Part shown: positions 1-6,556 of the stretch, one piece after another
How positions within the stretch are numbered: the first letter of the stretch is position 1
Layout: each line of letters begins with the position of its first letter
From: an uncultured Campylobacter sp.
Lineage (GTDB): Bacteria > Campylobacterota > Campylobacteria > Campylobacterales > Campylobacteraceae
NCBI GenBank assembly: GCA_905373295.1
Contig: CAJPSJ010000106.1
Location: forward strand, 1-7,037
Direction of reading: 5' to 3'
DNA length: 7,037 nt
Position numbers and translations under genes: made by a program
Notes under the pieces: generated by a model
The model's input: only the letters and a program-made list of their open reading frames with translations
Database searches by the model: none
What the model was told of the DNA's origin: nothing

Positions 1-1
1 C

Positions 2-453
2 GCTAGAGGCACTACCGCGGTATGGATGAGCTTGTAGGCGGTGCCTCCGTCAGGGTTGTTGCCGACCTCATACATACCGCGTCGCACGAGCTGTCGCGCT
101 TCAAGCACCGTGACTGCGCCAAAAGCATAGGCGGCGCGCTCGTGGTCTCGCTGATATTCCGACGATAAAATTTCATCATAGGTCTCGGCGGCGGCAAGTA
201 GCAAGTTCTCGCGCTCGCAAGAGACCGCAGCAGACGCCGAGGCGCTTAAAATTTTAGAGTGCGTTACAGGCACGTGGGCGGTGCGGAGGAGTTTTTCGAA
301 AGCATGATGTCAAAGAACGGCTCGCCTGCCTTTATGAATATTTTCGGCTCTCACCCCAACCTCGACTCGCGGATAAAAGCGATCAAAACCTCAAAATTTT
401 CAAAACGCCAAACCGAGCCGCCGAATAAAATTTTTACCGAAATCAAAGAGTGA
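2..453 (+). pseudogene. M48-family zinc metalloprotease remnant, 3' part, multiply frameshifted
   Basis: No single frame is open, but family landmarks of M48 peptidases (HtpX/Ste24/BepA-like membrane or periplasmic proteases) appear in order across switching frames. Frame 2 gives GTTAVW (about 8-25). Frame 1 gives MDELVGG, then HELSRFKHRDCAKSIGGALVV (about 88-150); this is the zinc motif HExxH with its second His changed to Arg. Frame 2 then gives SDDKISS, a TAG stop at 179-181, and RSQETAADAEALKIL (212-256), matching the downstream third-ligand Glu region. Frame 1 resumes near 259 with YRHVGGAEEFFESMM and FGSHPNLDSRI, the typical M48 C-terminal block, ending at TGA 451-453. That makes at least three frameshifts, one nonsense codon and one active-site change. 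The 5' part lies outside the window. The last 64 codons are open from a GTG at 259 but cannot form a protease alone. Sequencing error could explain one lesion, hardly all of them. Confidence 0.8.
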
Positions 454-462
454 AATTTCGCC

Positions 463-489
463 GCTTTTAAATTTTAAAATTTAAAAAGC
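463..489. terminator. AT-rich palindrome in convergent gap, possible bidirectional terminator
   Basis: The sequence is a near-perfect inverted repeat: GCTTTTAAATTTT pairs with AAAATTTAAAAAGC except for one extra A. It contains the 14-mer AAATTTTAAAATTT at 469-482, which recurs elsewhere in the window. It lies ten bases after the protease remnant's stop and between two converging genes, so a terminator role in either direction is reasonable. The stem has only one G-C pair at its base, so it may simply be one copy of the dispersed palindrome. Confidence 0.4.
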
Positions 490-530
490 TCGTGGAGTTT
501 GCCCGTTGAAATTTCTCTTTAAATTTAAAA

Positions 531-558
531 CGCGGCCACATAGATATATGCAGCCGCG
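531..558 (-). terminator. Probable intrinsic terminator of htpG
   Basis: CGCGGC (531-536) pairs with GCCGCG (553-558). The 16-nt loop can form an inner CATA/TATG stem (539-542 with 547-550). Read on the minus strand, the GC stem is followed at once by TTTTAAATTT, a U-rich tail. It begins 42 bases after the htpG stop. A GC stem plus T-rich tail in this orientation fits a Rho-independent terminator, although the loop is longer than usual. Confidence 0.55.
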
Positions 559-600
559 CGGAATTTAGGTAGCGGATCGAGGCTCTAAATTTAGGATAAT

Positions 601-2442
601 TTACAGAGCCTTTGTGATCAGCTCGTTTACGTTTTTGATAAACTCGCTCGGATTTTCCAGCTCCTGCCCCTCGCTAAGGCGCGCTAGATCGTAGATTATC
701 TCGGCTACTTGCGGCAGCATCAGCTTATCGGCCTGCAGCTTTTTGATGATCTCGTGATCTGCGTTGATCTCCAAAATCGGCTTTATTGGCGGCAGATTGC
801 GGCTTCCCATCTGCTTAAGCAGCTGCTGCGTCGTAAAATCGGGATCATTCTCGTCAAAAACAAGGCAGGAAAGCGAGCCGCTTAGACGCGATGAAATTTT
901 AACGTCCTTGACGCGTTCGCCTAAAATTTCTTTGATCTTCGCGGCGATCTCTTTGGCTTGCGGCGTCGCGGCATCGTCGCTTGCAGCTTCTTGCTTGATC
1001 GAAGTCGCGTTTTTAACCGGCGTCTTATCAAACTCAAAAACGCCAGGCATCACGATCGTATCGATCTCATCGTCGCAGAGCAGCACCTCCGTGCCCTCGG
1101 CGTTAAATTTCTCGATCAGAGGCGAGCTTTTAAGCATCGCGGCGCTGTTTCCCGTGATATAATAGATCTCTTTTTGATCCTCTTTCATTTTTTCCTTATA
1201 CTCGCTAAGCGTGATGAGTCCGTCTCGCAGATTTGATTTGAAAAGACAAAGCTTTAAAATTTCCTCTTTATTTGCGCCGAAGCCGTAAAGCCCCTCTTTC
1301 AAAACCTTGCCGAATAATTCGTAAAATTTTATGTATTTTTCGCGATCGCTTTGCAAAAGCTTCTGCAGCTCGGATAGAATTTTTTTGACGCTCTGTTCGC
1401 GGACATAGGCTAGAATTCGATTTTCTTGCAGAATTTCGCGACTTACGTTTAGCGGCAGATCCTCGACGTCCATTATGCCGCGTACGAAGCGCAGATAGCT
1501 GGGCAGCAGCTCTTTGGCGTCGTCGGTGATGAAAACGCGCTTGACGTAGAGCTTCACGCCGCTTTGATAATCGACGCGATATAGATCGAAGGGCTCGCTG
1601 CTCGGCACGTAAAAGAGCGTCGTGTATTCGTGTGTGCCCTCGGCCTTGGTGTGGATGTAAAACAGCGGATCGCCGCTATCGTGGCTAATCTGTTTGTAAA
1701 ATTCATTGTAATCGCCCGGCTTTAGGCTGCTTTTCGGCAGCTGCCAAAGCGCGCTAGCACGGTTGATCTGGACGTTTTTAACTTCGCTATGTCCCTGCTC
1801 GCCTTCTTTTTGCGCAGGCACGTATTCTTCTTTATCCATAAAGATCGGATAGGGGATGTGGTTGGAGTATTTTTTGATGATGCCCTCTAGCCTATATTCG
1901 TCCAAAAACTCCTCATCTTTCATGTGCAGGATTATCGTCGTGCCGAAGTCCTCTTTCTGAGCCTTTTCGATCGCGTAGTTGCTCGCGTCGCTGCTCCATT
2001 TAAAGGCATCCTGCGAGAGAGGCTTGCGGCTGATAACTTCGATACGATCTGCAACCATAAACGCCGAATAAAACCCGACGCCGAACTGTCCGATGAGGTT
2101 GCTGTCCTTTGCCGCATCGCCGCTAAGGCTCGCCATAAAGCCCTTCGTGCCGCTGCGCGCGATAGTGCCGAGATTGCTCTCGAGCTCGGCCTCGTCCATG
2201 CCGATGCCGTTATCGCCGATGCTTAGCGTTTTGTCCTCTTTGTCGATCTTTATATCGATGCGCGGCACATACGAAAGCGCCTTGTAATCGTCATTCGTAA
2301 GGCTTAGATAGTTTAATTTATCCAGCGCGTCGCTTGCGTTTGAGATCAGCTCGCGCAAAAAAATCTCCTTGTTTGAATAAAGCGAATGGATCATCAAATT
2401 TAGCAGATCATTCACTTCGGTCTTAAATTTTTTCTTTGCCAT
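601..2442 (-). CDS. htpG: Molecular chaperone HtpG (bacterial Hsp90)
   Basis: Cytosolic ATP-dependent dimeric chaperone that remodels client proteins under heat and other stress, usually together with DnaK. The 613-residue product is close to the usual bacterial length and has all three Hsp90 regions. The N-terminal GHKL ATPase domain shows [13 protein letters not shown] (28-40, catalytic Glu31 and Mg-binding Asn35), DNGIGM (77-82), GTIARSGT (92-99) and the lid/glycine motif [12 protein letters not shown] (117-128). The middle domain has [12 protein letters not shown] (329-340) with the conserved Arg335 that contacts ATP phosphate. The C-terminal dimerisation domain ends without the eukaryotic MEEVD tail, as expected. 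The ATG is preceded by AAAAAGGA seven bases upstream. The gene is monocistronic in this window: it converges on a pseudogene and diverges from the Sel1-like gene. Its promoter region carries CIRCE-like and HAIR-like repeats, listed separately. No lesion is seen. Confidence 0.98.
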   Translation of the reverse strand: MAKKKFKTEVNDLLNLMIHSLYSNKEIFLRELISNASDALDKLNYLSLTNDDYKALSYVPRIDIKIDKEDKTLSIGDNGIGMDEAELESNLGTIARSGTKGFMASLSGDAAKDSNLIGQFGVGFYSAFMVADRIEVISRKPLSQDAFKWSSDASNYAIEKAQKEDFGTTIILHMKDEEFLDEYRLEGIIKKYSNHIPYPIFMDKEEYVPAQKEGEQGHSEVKNVQINRASALWQLPKSSLKPGDYNEFYKQISHDSGDPLFYIHTKAEGTHEYTTLFYVPSSEPFDLYRVDYQSGVKLYVKRVFITDDAKELLPSYLRFVRGIMDVEDLPLNVSREILQENRILAYVREQSVKKILSELQKLLQSDREKYIKFYELFGKVLKEGLYGFGANKEEILKLCLFKSNLRDGLITLSEYKEKMKEDQKEIYYITGNSAAMLKSSPLIEKFNAEGTEVLLCDDEIDTIVMPGVFEFDKTPVKNATSIKQEAASDDAATPQAKEIAAKIKEILGERVKDVKISSRLSGSLSCLVFDENDPDFTTQQLLKQMGSRNLPPIKPILEINADHEIIKKLQADKLMLPQVAEIIYDLARLSEGQELENPSEFIKNVNELITKAL

Positions 2443-2464
2443 TATGCGGTCCTTTTTGAAAATT

Positions 2465-2491
2465 TTGGCAGATTATATCATGGAGTGCTAA
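2465..2491 (-). promoter_or_regulatory. CIRCE-like element (putative HrcA operator) over the htpG core promoter
   Basis: Read on the minus strand, positions 2491-2483 are TTAGCACTC, an exact copy of the CIRCE left half-site. After exactly nine bases comes ATCTGCCAA (2473-2465), which matches the right half GAGTGCTAA at five of nine positions, mainly on the outer side. The 9-9-9 layout is that of CIRCE, the operator of the heat-shock repressor HrcA. It overlaps the spacer, the -10 box and the likely start site, an ideal position for repression. One half is degenerate, so binding may be weak or need co-regulation. HrcA itself is not encoded in this window. Confidence 0.65.
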
Positions 2492-2500
2492 TCTTGTCAA
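2472..2500 (-). promoter_or_regulatory. Sigma-70 promoter of htpG
   Basis: On the minus strand, TTGACA (2500-2495) is followed by a 17-nt spacer and TATAAT (2477-2472): both hexamers match consensus at optimal spacing. An extended -10 TG lies just before it (TGATATAAT). A start site near 2465 would give a leader of about 22 nt that includes the AAGGA ribosome site. So strong a core promoter for a chaperone gene implies repression in normal growth, consistent with the overlapping CIRCE-like repeat. Confidence 0.85.
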
Positions 2501-2513
2501 GAGAAGAATAAAT

Positions 2514-2540
2514 AAACTTGATATGAATCATATCAAGTTT
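2514..2540. promoter_or_regulatory. Perfect inverted repeat resembling HAIR (putative HspR operator)
   Basis: A perfect palindrome with 13-bp arms and one central base (2527). Its core is CTTGATA (2517-2523), seven bases, TATCAAG (2531-2537). The HspR-associated inverted repeat HAIR is CTTGAGT-N7-ACTCAAG; this site keeps the outer five bases of each half and the exact N7 spacing but differs at the inner two. It lies 13 bases upstream of the htpG -35 box, centred about 62 bases before the predicted start. In Helicobacter pylori, HspR and HrcA jointly repress chaperone operons with HspR bound upstream of a CIRCE-covered promoter, and the same layout is seen here. An operator for another dimeric regulator is the main alternative. 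Confidence 0.55.
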
Positions 2541-2678
2541 TGGAAATTTACGCGCATTATACGTGCGCGCCCGAAGTATATGAAATTTAAACCCGGCTGT
2601 GGATTATACAGCGAGAACCGATCCGAATTTAACAGCGCGTCTGCGCTAAATTTGCGGATTTTTCTTAGCCATCGTTTT
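2541..2678. other. Non-coding remainder of the divergent intergenic region
   Basis: No ORF with a ribosome site and no RNA gene is visible. It holds a 6-bp inverted repeat, CGCGCA (2551-2556) with TGCGCG (2564-2569), around TTATACG. A short GC hairpin, AGCGC/GCGCT (2634-2638 with 2643-2647), is followed by an AT-rich run. TATAAT-like hexamers on the minus strand at 2561-2556 and 2608-2603 lack a matching -35 box. None of these can be assigned a role. Confidence 0.4.
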
Positions 2679-2707
2679 TTGAAAATTTCAAAATAAGATG
2701 ATATAAT
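2679..2707 (+). promoter_or_regulatory. Sigma-70 promoter of the Sel1-like repeat gene
   Basis: TTGAAA (2679-2684), a 17-nt spacer and TATAAT (2702-2707), with an extended -10 TG at 2699-2700. The stretch ATGATATAATC (2698-2708) is identical to the -10 region of the divergent htpG promoter. A start near 2714 would leave a leader of about 74 nt before the TTG start. No inverted repeat overlaps this promoter, so constitutive or differently controlled expression is likely. Confidence 0.75.
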
Positions 2708-2775
2708 CCGCCTCGATTTCGATGCGATTTTTATGATAAAACGGGCGTTTAACTAAAATAAAATTTATCTAGCAA

Positions 2776-2790
2776 AAAGGATTTCATTTG
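2776..2790 (+). promoter_or_regulatory. Ribosome binding site that fixes a TTG start
   Basis: AAAGGA (2776-2781) stands six bases before TTG (2788-2790). The same frame is closed upstream by TAG at 2770-2772, and there is no in-frame ATG or GTG between that stop and the TTG. The next in-frame ATG, at about codon 37, would remove a plausible N-terminal helix and has no comparable ribosome site. Confidence 0.75.
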
Positions 2791-3699
2791 AACAACGAAG
2801 AAATCATACAACGCATAAATGAGCTTAGAGAAAAGCGGGGCAAAAATTTAAAAAGCTCAAACGAAAATGTCTGCGAAACGGACGCCAATGCAGATATGGA
2901 TACGGACGCTGCCGCAAATTTGGCCGAAAAATCAGGCGAAAATTCGGCCGTAAATTTAAGCCAAAAACCGAGCTCCAAGCCTTCCGTCGCTACTTTAATG
3001 GGTAGGCAATCGATCAAAGACGCAGATCTCCGCACTCCGCACAAAAACCGCTCCACGCTAAAAATACTCCCTCTCGTCGTCGTATGTATAATCGCGATCT
3101 TTATAGTGATAAAAACATCTCATCGCACAGAAATTTTGAGCGAAACCCGAATTCCTATCAATCAAGCTAATGAAGACGCAAACAAAAATCCTAAAGAAAT
3201 TTCTATTCGCACCAAAGACGGCACTTTAAAAATGAAAAACCCCGTAAGATTTCGCGAAGATTGCGACGGCGGAGATGGCGATGCCTGCGCCGTGCTTTCG
3301 AGCCTGCTGCTACTAAATGGCGAAATTTCGCAAGATGGCGCCAAAGAGTTGCTTAAAAAAGGCTGCTACGAGCTTAACGGCGGCGAAAGCTGCACGAGAC
3401 TCGCAGGCTACGAGGATAGAGATTCACAAGAGGGCAGAAAATTATACAAAAAAGCATGCAAGCTCGGTAACGGCGAAGGCTGCTTTATGTTCGGTTACGT
3501 CGCGTATTTTGACGACGATGACAAGGAGGCGGGTGCGCGATACTTTGAGCGATCGTGTGAGTTGCGATTTGCGGAGGCGTGCTATTTTCTAGTGGGAATT
3601 TATTCAAATGATCCGGCGAAATCGCAAAGATATCAGGCTCTGTTTGAAAAATATCAACAAGAAAACGACGATGCGATAATCAGCTTTAGGCGCAGATAA
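2788..3699 (+). CDS. Membrane-anchored Sel1-like (Hcp-type) cysteine-rich repeat protein
   Basis: A 303-residue protein with three parts. Residues 1-91 are polar and probably cytoplasmic: a charged helix (IIQRINELREKRGK), a low-complexity stretch rich in D, A, N and S, and a basic end (HKNRSTLK). Residues 92-108 (KILPLVVVCIIAIFIVI) are one uncleaved transmembrane segment; the positive charges before it predict N-in, C-out topology. Residues 153-292 resemble Sel1-like repeats of the Helicobacter cysteine-rich (Hcp) type, with Cys pairs 159/167, 193/202, 224/232 and 257/265 and unit phrases such as KKACKLGNGEGC and FERSCELRFAEAC. In Hcp proteins such regularly spaced pairs form intra-repeat disulfides, implying oxidative folding in the periplasm. 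SLR domains scaffold protein-protein contacts; no enzyme motif is seen and the partner is unknown. It has its own promoter, diverges from htpG and converges on murG. The cytoplasmic half resembles nothing I recognise. Confidence 0.85.
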   Translation: MNNEEIIQRINELREKRGKNLKSSNENVCETDANADMDTDAAANLAEKSGENSAVNLSQKPSSKPSVATLMGRQSIKDADLRTPHKNRSTLKILPLVVVCIIAIFIVIKTSHRTEILSETRIPINQANEDANKNPKEISIRTKDGTLKMKNPVRFREDCDGGDGDACAVLSSLLLLNGEISQDGAKELLKKGCYELNGGESCTRLAGYEDRDSQEGRKLYKKACKLGNGEGCFMFGYVAYFDDDDKEAGARYFERSCELRFAEACYFLVGIYSNDPAKSQRYQALFEKYQQENDDAIISFRRR

Positions 3700-3927
3700 T
3701 TTTACGGTTCAATGCACTTTTGCGCATTGCGCTTGCGAGCTTAAATTTGCGCAAATCAAAAAGCGTCCTTTGCCTGACAAGCATACAAATTTCAAATTTT
3801 TATTCAAACCCAAGCGCCGCGCCAAATTTAGACAAACGCAAAAAGTCAAATTTAATCGGTTTATAAATTTAAAGCCTCGCGCAGAGATCGCCTTAAATTT
3901 ACGCAAGCTCATGCTATCTGCGCTCTT
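3700..3927. repeat. Convergent gap filled with AAATTT motifs and short palindromes
   Basis: No supported gene lies between the Sel1-like gene and murG, which converge here. AAATTT occurs at 3743, 3787, 3794, 3824, 3848, 3865 and 3895, and again at the murG stop (3930). A hairpin, CAATGC/GCATTG (3710-3715 with 3724-3729, 8-nt loop), lies ten bases after the Sel1-like stop, and ATTTGCGCAAAT (3745-3756) is a perfect 12-bp palindrome. Either could help end transcription, but neither is followed by a clean T-run, so no specific terminator is called. A 67-codon frame on the minus strand lacks family features and is left out. Confidence 0.5.
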
Positions 3928-4941
3928 TTAAATTTTACTCATCACATCGTCGATTATCGCTTGAGCGCCGTTTCGATCCGCAAGCTCAAGCAGTCCTTTG
4001 CTCGCGCGCGCCACGTCGAAGCTCTCAATCAAGCCCAAGATCCGCTCGCCGCTTGCGTCCTCTTGACGTAAAATTTCGCAAAGTCCGCGCTTTTTAAGAA
4101 ATTTCGCGTTATAAAACTGATGATCCGCCGCCGCGAACGGAAACGGCACGAATATCGCAGGTAGGCCGTTTGCGCAGAGCTCCCACAGCGTGCTTGCGCC
4201 GCTGCGTCCGACGCAAAGATCGGCGCTTGCGATAAGCTCGTGCATATTTTTACAAAAGCCTACGAGCTGTATATCTAGGCCCTGCTGCGCGTAGATCTGC
4301 GAGATGCGCTCAAACTCGCGCTCGCCGCACTGATGGATCACGCCGTAGCCGAGGCCCAAGAGCTTGGGCGCAAGCTCCACGGCAAGCGAGTTGATAAAGC
4401 TCGCTCCCTGCGAGCCGCCCAAAAATATGACCCTCTTAAGCGCCGTGCGCGACCGCGCCGTCTCAAAAAAAATATCCGCGATCGGATAAGCAAACGCGGG
4501 CTTTTCATAGGAGCTGTAAAACGCGCGCGCAAAGGGCCTCAGCAGGCGGTTGAGCCTCCCACAAACGGCGTTTTGCTCGTGGATAAAAAACGGCACGCGA
4601 GAAAGGATCGCCGCGATGGATGCGGGCGCCGAGCTGTATCCACCCACACTGATGAGCGCGCGGACGCCGTTTTGCTTTAAAATTTTACGCGCCGCAAGCG
4701 AGAGGCGCAGGATATTTAGCAGCGAGGCTAGCTTGGCAAAGCCCTTTTTATCGACGACGCCCGAGCTTTGCAGAAAATAGGTGCGCGCAAAAAGCTCGCT
4801 GCCCTCAAACCACGCGCGATCCTGCCCGCGGTTTGAGCCGATGAAGATCGCCCTGATGCCCTGCTTCGCAAGATGAGCGGCTAAATTTTTAGCGATTATC
4901 AGATGCCCGCCGGTGCCGCCGCCGCTGATTGCTATGACCAT
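3928..4941 (-). CDS. murG: MurG, UDP-GlcNAc:lipid I N-acetylglucosaminyltransferase
   Basis: Transfers GlcNAc from UDP-GlcNAc to undecaprenyl-pyrophosphoryl-MurNAc-pentapeptide (lipid I), making lipid II on the cytoplasmic face of the inner membrane. It is a GT28-family, GT-B fold enzyme; 337 residues is slightly short but normal for epsilonproteobacteria. Visible motifs: the first glycine loop SGGGTGGHL (6-14), SVGGYSSAPA (98-107), FIHEQNAVCGRLNR (119-132), the second glycine loop FLGGSQGASFIN (173-184), and the UDP-GlcNAc site VGRSGASTLWEL..GLPAIFVPFP with DHQFYNAK (244-280), including Glu254 and Gln275. The E. coli-type NPVR stretch reads YPIAD here (152-156), so that Arg is absent; I believe this is a Campylobacter lineage trait. 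ATG follows AAAGGAAAGGT, a good ribosome site. It lies 135 bases downstream of ftsW on the same strand, probably co-transcribed. The stop sits in an AAAATTTAAA motif. Confidence 0.97.
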   Translation of the reverse strand: MVIAISGGGTGGHLIIAKNLAAHLAKQGIRAIFIGSNRGQDRAWFEGSELFARTYFLQSSGVVDKKGFAKLASLLNILRLSLAARKILKQNGVRALISVGGYSSAPASIAAILSRVPFFIHEQNAVCGRLNRLLRPFARAFYSSYEKPAFAYPIADIFFETARSRTALKRVIFLGGSQGASFINSLAVELAPKLLGLGYGVIHQCGEREFERISQIYAQQGLDIQLVGFCKNMHELIASADLCVGRSGASTLWELCANGLPAIFVPFPFAAADHQFYNAKFLKKRGLCEILRQEDASGERILGLIESFDVARASKGLLELADRNGAQAIIDDVMSKI

Positions 4942-5076
4942 ACCTTTCCTTTAAATTTATAAAATTTCGCCGCTAAATTTAAGCCTCGGCGCGCTTCGGC
5001 GTAAAATTTTAAGCGCGATTTGGCTCTAAATTTACGCCTAAATTTAAATCGCACTCGCCCAAAGCCTGCAAAAGCC
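4942..5076. other. ftsW-murG spacer with inverted repeats
   Basis: This 135-nt gap is long for an operon spacer and holds no ORF. CGCGCTT (4990-4996) pairs with AAGCGCG (5011-5017) around a loop containing TAAAATTTTA. A second, mutually exclusive arrangement pairs GCGATTT (5015-5021) with AAATCGC (5046-5052). AAATTT occurs several more times. In the transcribed (minus) direction no T-tract follows either stem, so readthrough into murG is likely. The stems might affect mRNA stability. No clear internal promoter is seen. Confidence 0.45.
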
Positions 5077-6237
5077 TTAAAATTTCGCCCTTTTCGACGC
5101 CATCAAAACAAGCCCCACCGCAAACGACGCCGCAAGCAGATGGCTGCCGCCGTAGCTTAGAAACGGCACGGCGATGCCCTTAACCGGCGAGATCGACGTA
5201 ATGCCGTAAGAGTTGATAATGAACGAAAAGAAAAACATAAAGCCGATACCGAGGCAAAAGAGGAAATTCACGTTACTCGGCGACTTACTCGCGGTCTGAA
5301 AGATGCGAAAGAGCATCGCATAAAATAGCGCCACGATAAGCAAAATCCCGACGAACCCCCACTCCTCGGCTATACCTGCGAGCACAAAGTCGGTATGCAC
5401 CTCGCTCAGATATCCGAGCTTAAAGCTTCCAAGCCCGAGCCCCTGCCCGAAAAACTCGCCGTTGTTTATCGCATTGAGCGAGTGCCCGACCTGATACGGC
5501 GCGCTAGCGTCCTCGATACGCAGCCCGGCAGCTGTCTCCGGCGACATAAACGACAGCACGAAATCCTGCACGCCGCCCCACCATGAGCGCACGCGATCGA
5601 CCCTGTGCGCGCTCGTGACGATAAAAACGTAAGCAAGCCCCAAAATCCCCATAAAGCTAAAGCCGATGAGCTTGAAGCTCGTGCCCGCGAAAAGCGACAT
5701 AAAAATCATTGTAAGCCCGAGCACCGCGACCTGTCCCAGATCGTTTTGCACGATGGCGACTAGGATCACTACAAAGCCGAAAAGCGCTACGTAAGGAAGC
5801 AGCGTCGCGATCTCGCGCCCGATGCTTTTTTTGGAGTGATCGAGCTTGCGCGAGAAGCTCCACGCTAAAAAGTAGATGAAACCCACCTTGAAAAATTCCA
5901 CCGGCGCGAGGTTAAAAAACGGCAGTCTGATCCAGCGCGCCGCGCCGTTTACGTCGGCGACCAAAGACTTGGGTAAAAAGCCCATCGCGAGCATCAAAAT
6001 CCCCATGATCGCAAAAAGCGACATGCACACCGGCGTTAGGCATTTATCGGGATCGGCGCGCGAGACGATCCACATCACCGCGATACACGCGATCCCCACC
6101 GCGCACTGACGATAAAAAAAATGCAGTGGCGTAGCACCCAGCAGAAGCACCGTATATGAGCTCAGCGACAGCGAAAATATCATGCCGATCGTAATGAGCG
6201 CGCAGGTGAAGTAATATAGCCATTTATCGGTTTTCAA
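5077..6237 (-). CDS. ftsW: FtsW, SEDS-family septal peptidoglycan glycosyltransferase
   Basis: An integral inner-membrane SEDS protein that polymerises lipid II into glycan strands at the division septum with a partner class B PBP (FtsI). The 386 residues are hydrophobic throughout, with about ten predicted membrane segments. SEDS signatures: VNGAARWIRLPFFNLAPVEF (96-115), VQNDLGQVAVLG (163-174), YQVGHSLNAINNGEFFGQG (248-266), LSEVHTDFVLAGIAEEWGFVG (277-297) with the conserved catalytic Asp283, and ISPVKGIAVPFLSYGGS (349-365). FtsW is preferred over RodA because murG lies directly downstream on the same strand, as in Campylobacter and other bacteria; sequence alone leaves some doubt. It starts at TTG after GGAGAG; the nearby ATG is out of frame. 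It lacks the longer cytoplasmic N-terminus of E. coli FtsW. The stop is embedded in AAATTTTAA. Confidence 0.93.
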   Translation of the reverse strand: MKTDKWLYYFTCALITIGMIFSLSLSSYTVLLLGATPLHFFYRQCAVGIACIAVMWIVSRADPDKCLTPVCMSLFAIMGILMLAMGFLPKSLVADVNGAARWIRLPFFNLAPVEFFKVGFIYFLAWSFSRKLDHSKKSIGREIATLLPYVALFGFVVILVAIVQNDLGQVAVLGLTMIFMSLFAGTSFKLIGFSFMGILGLAYVFIVTSAHRVDRVRSWWGGVQDFVLSFMSPETAAGLRIEDASAPYQVGHSLNAINNGEFFGQGLGLGSFKLGYLSEVHTDFVLAGIAEEWGFVGILLIVALFYAMLFRIFQTASKSPSNVNFLFCLGIGFMFFFSFIINSYGITSISPVKGIAVPFLSYGGSHLLAASFAVGLVLMASKRAKF

Positions 6238-6247
6238 TCATCTCTCC
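6224..6247 (-). promoter_or_regulatory. ftsW translation start: GGAG, TTG and an overlapping out-of-frame ATG
   Basis: On the minus strand GGAG (6247-6244) lies six bases before TTG (6237-6235), the ftsW start. Four bases earlier an ATG (6241-6239) opens a different frame, MIENR, that stops at TAA (6226-6224). That ATG is only two bases from GGAG (GGAG-AG-ATG), a tight fit, whereas TTG is at good spacing. The ftsW frame has no usable upstream ATG. Initiation on the ATG would compete with the weak TTG and might lower FtsW output; this is inference. Confidence 0.55.
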
Positions 6248-6388
6248 GTTTTAAAATTTATTCGCATTTACGTCGTCGCACATGCTTCGTCTGCCGCGCG
6301 AGCTCAAACCTCGCATCGCGCCCGTGCCGCACGGCGCCGATCGTGCATCTTTGACGCGCGGCGCGATTTTATCTCTACATAGGCAGCT

Positions 6389-6421
6389 TTGCGGCGTACG
6401 CTACGATATAGCACGCCGCAA
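6389..6421. repeat. Strong stem-loop in the ftsW upstream region
   Basis: TTGCGGCGT (6389-6397) pairs perfectly with ACGCCGCAA (6413-6421). Inside it GCTA (6400-6403) pairs with TAGC (6409-6412), leaving a two-base bulge and a five-base loop. That makes 13 base pairs, largely G-C in the outer stem. No T-run follows on either strand, so it is not a standard terminator. If ftsW is transcribed from further upstream, it would be an RNA hairpin about 150 bases before the start codon. Confidence 0.5.
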
Positions 6422-6556
6422 GTACATCTCGCGCGCCTTGCAAGTACGCATTCTTCTTGCACAGGGCGGCTTTTAGCATACGAAACGTAAATTTTATACC
6501 GTACAAGCCATCTGTCGATAGGCGCGGTGCGATTTAGAATTTCAATCTGTTGCGGC

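Noticed and set aside
12..197. 61-codon minus-strand frame at the left edge
   Set aside because: It is antisense to the M48 remnant, whose motifs read clearly on the plus strand.
764..1162. 132-codon plus-strand frame inside htpG
   Set aside because: It is antisense to a well-conserved htpG reading frame and shows no family features.
2551..2569. CGCGCA/TGCGCG inverted repeat with an internal TATAAT on the minus strand, as an extra htpG promoter
   Set aside because: It has no -35 match at suitable distance, and the promoter at 2472-2500 is far better.
3511..3525. DDDDK run in the Sel1-like protein as a protease cleavage motif
   Set aside because: It resembles an enteropeptidase site only by chance; it sits inside a repeat unit and no such bacterial processing is known to me.
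3709..3912. 67-codon minus-strand frame between murG and the Sel1-like gene
   Set aside because: Its composition reflects the repeated AAATTT motif (recurrent KF, NL and FK), no ribosome site is evident, and it lies in a convergent terminator region.
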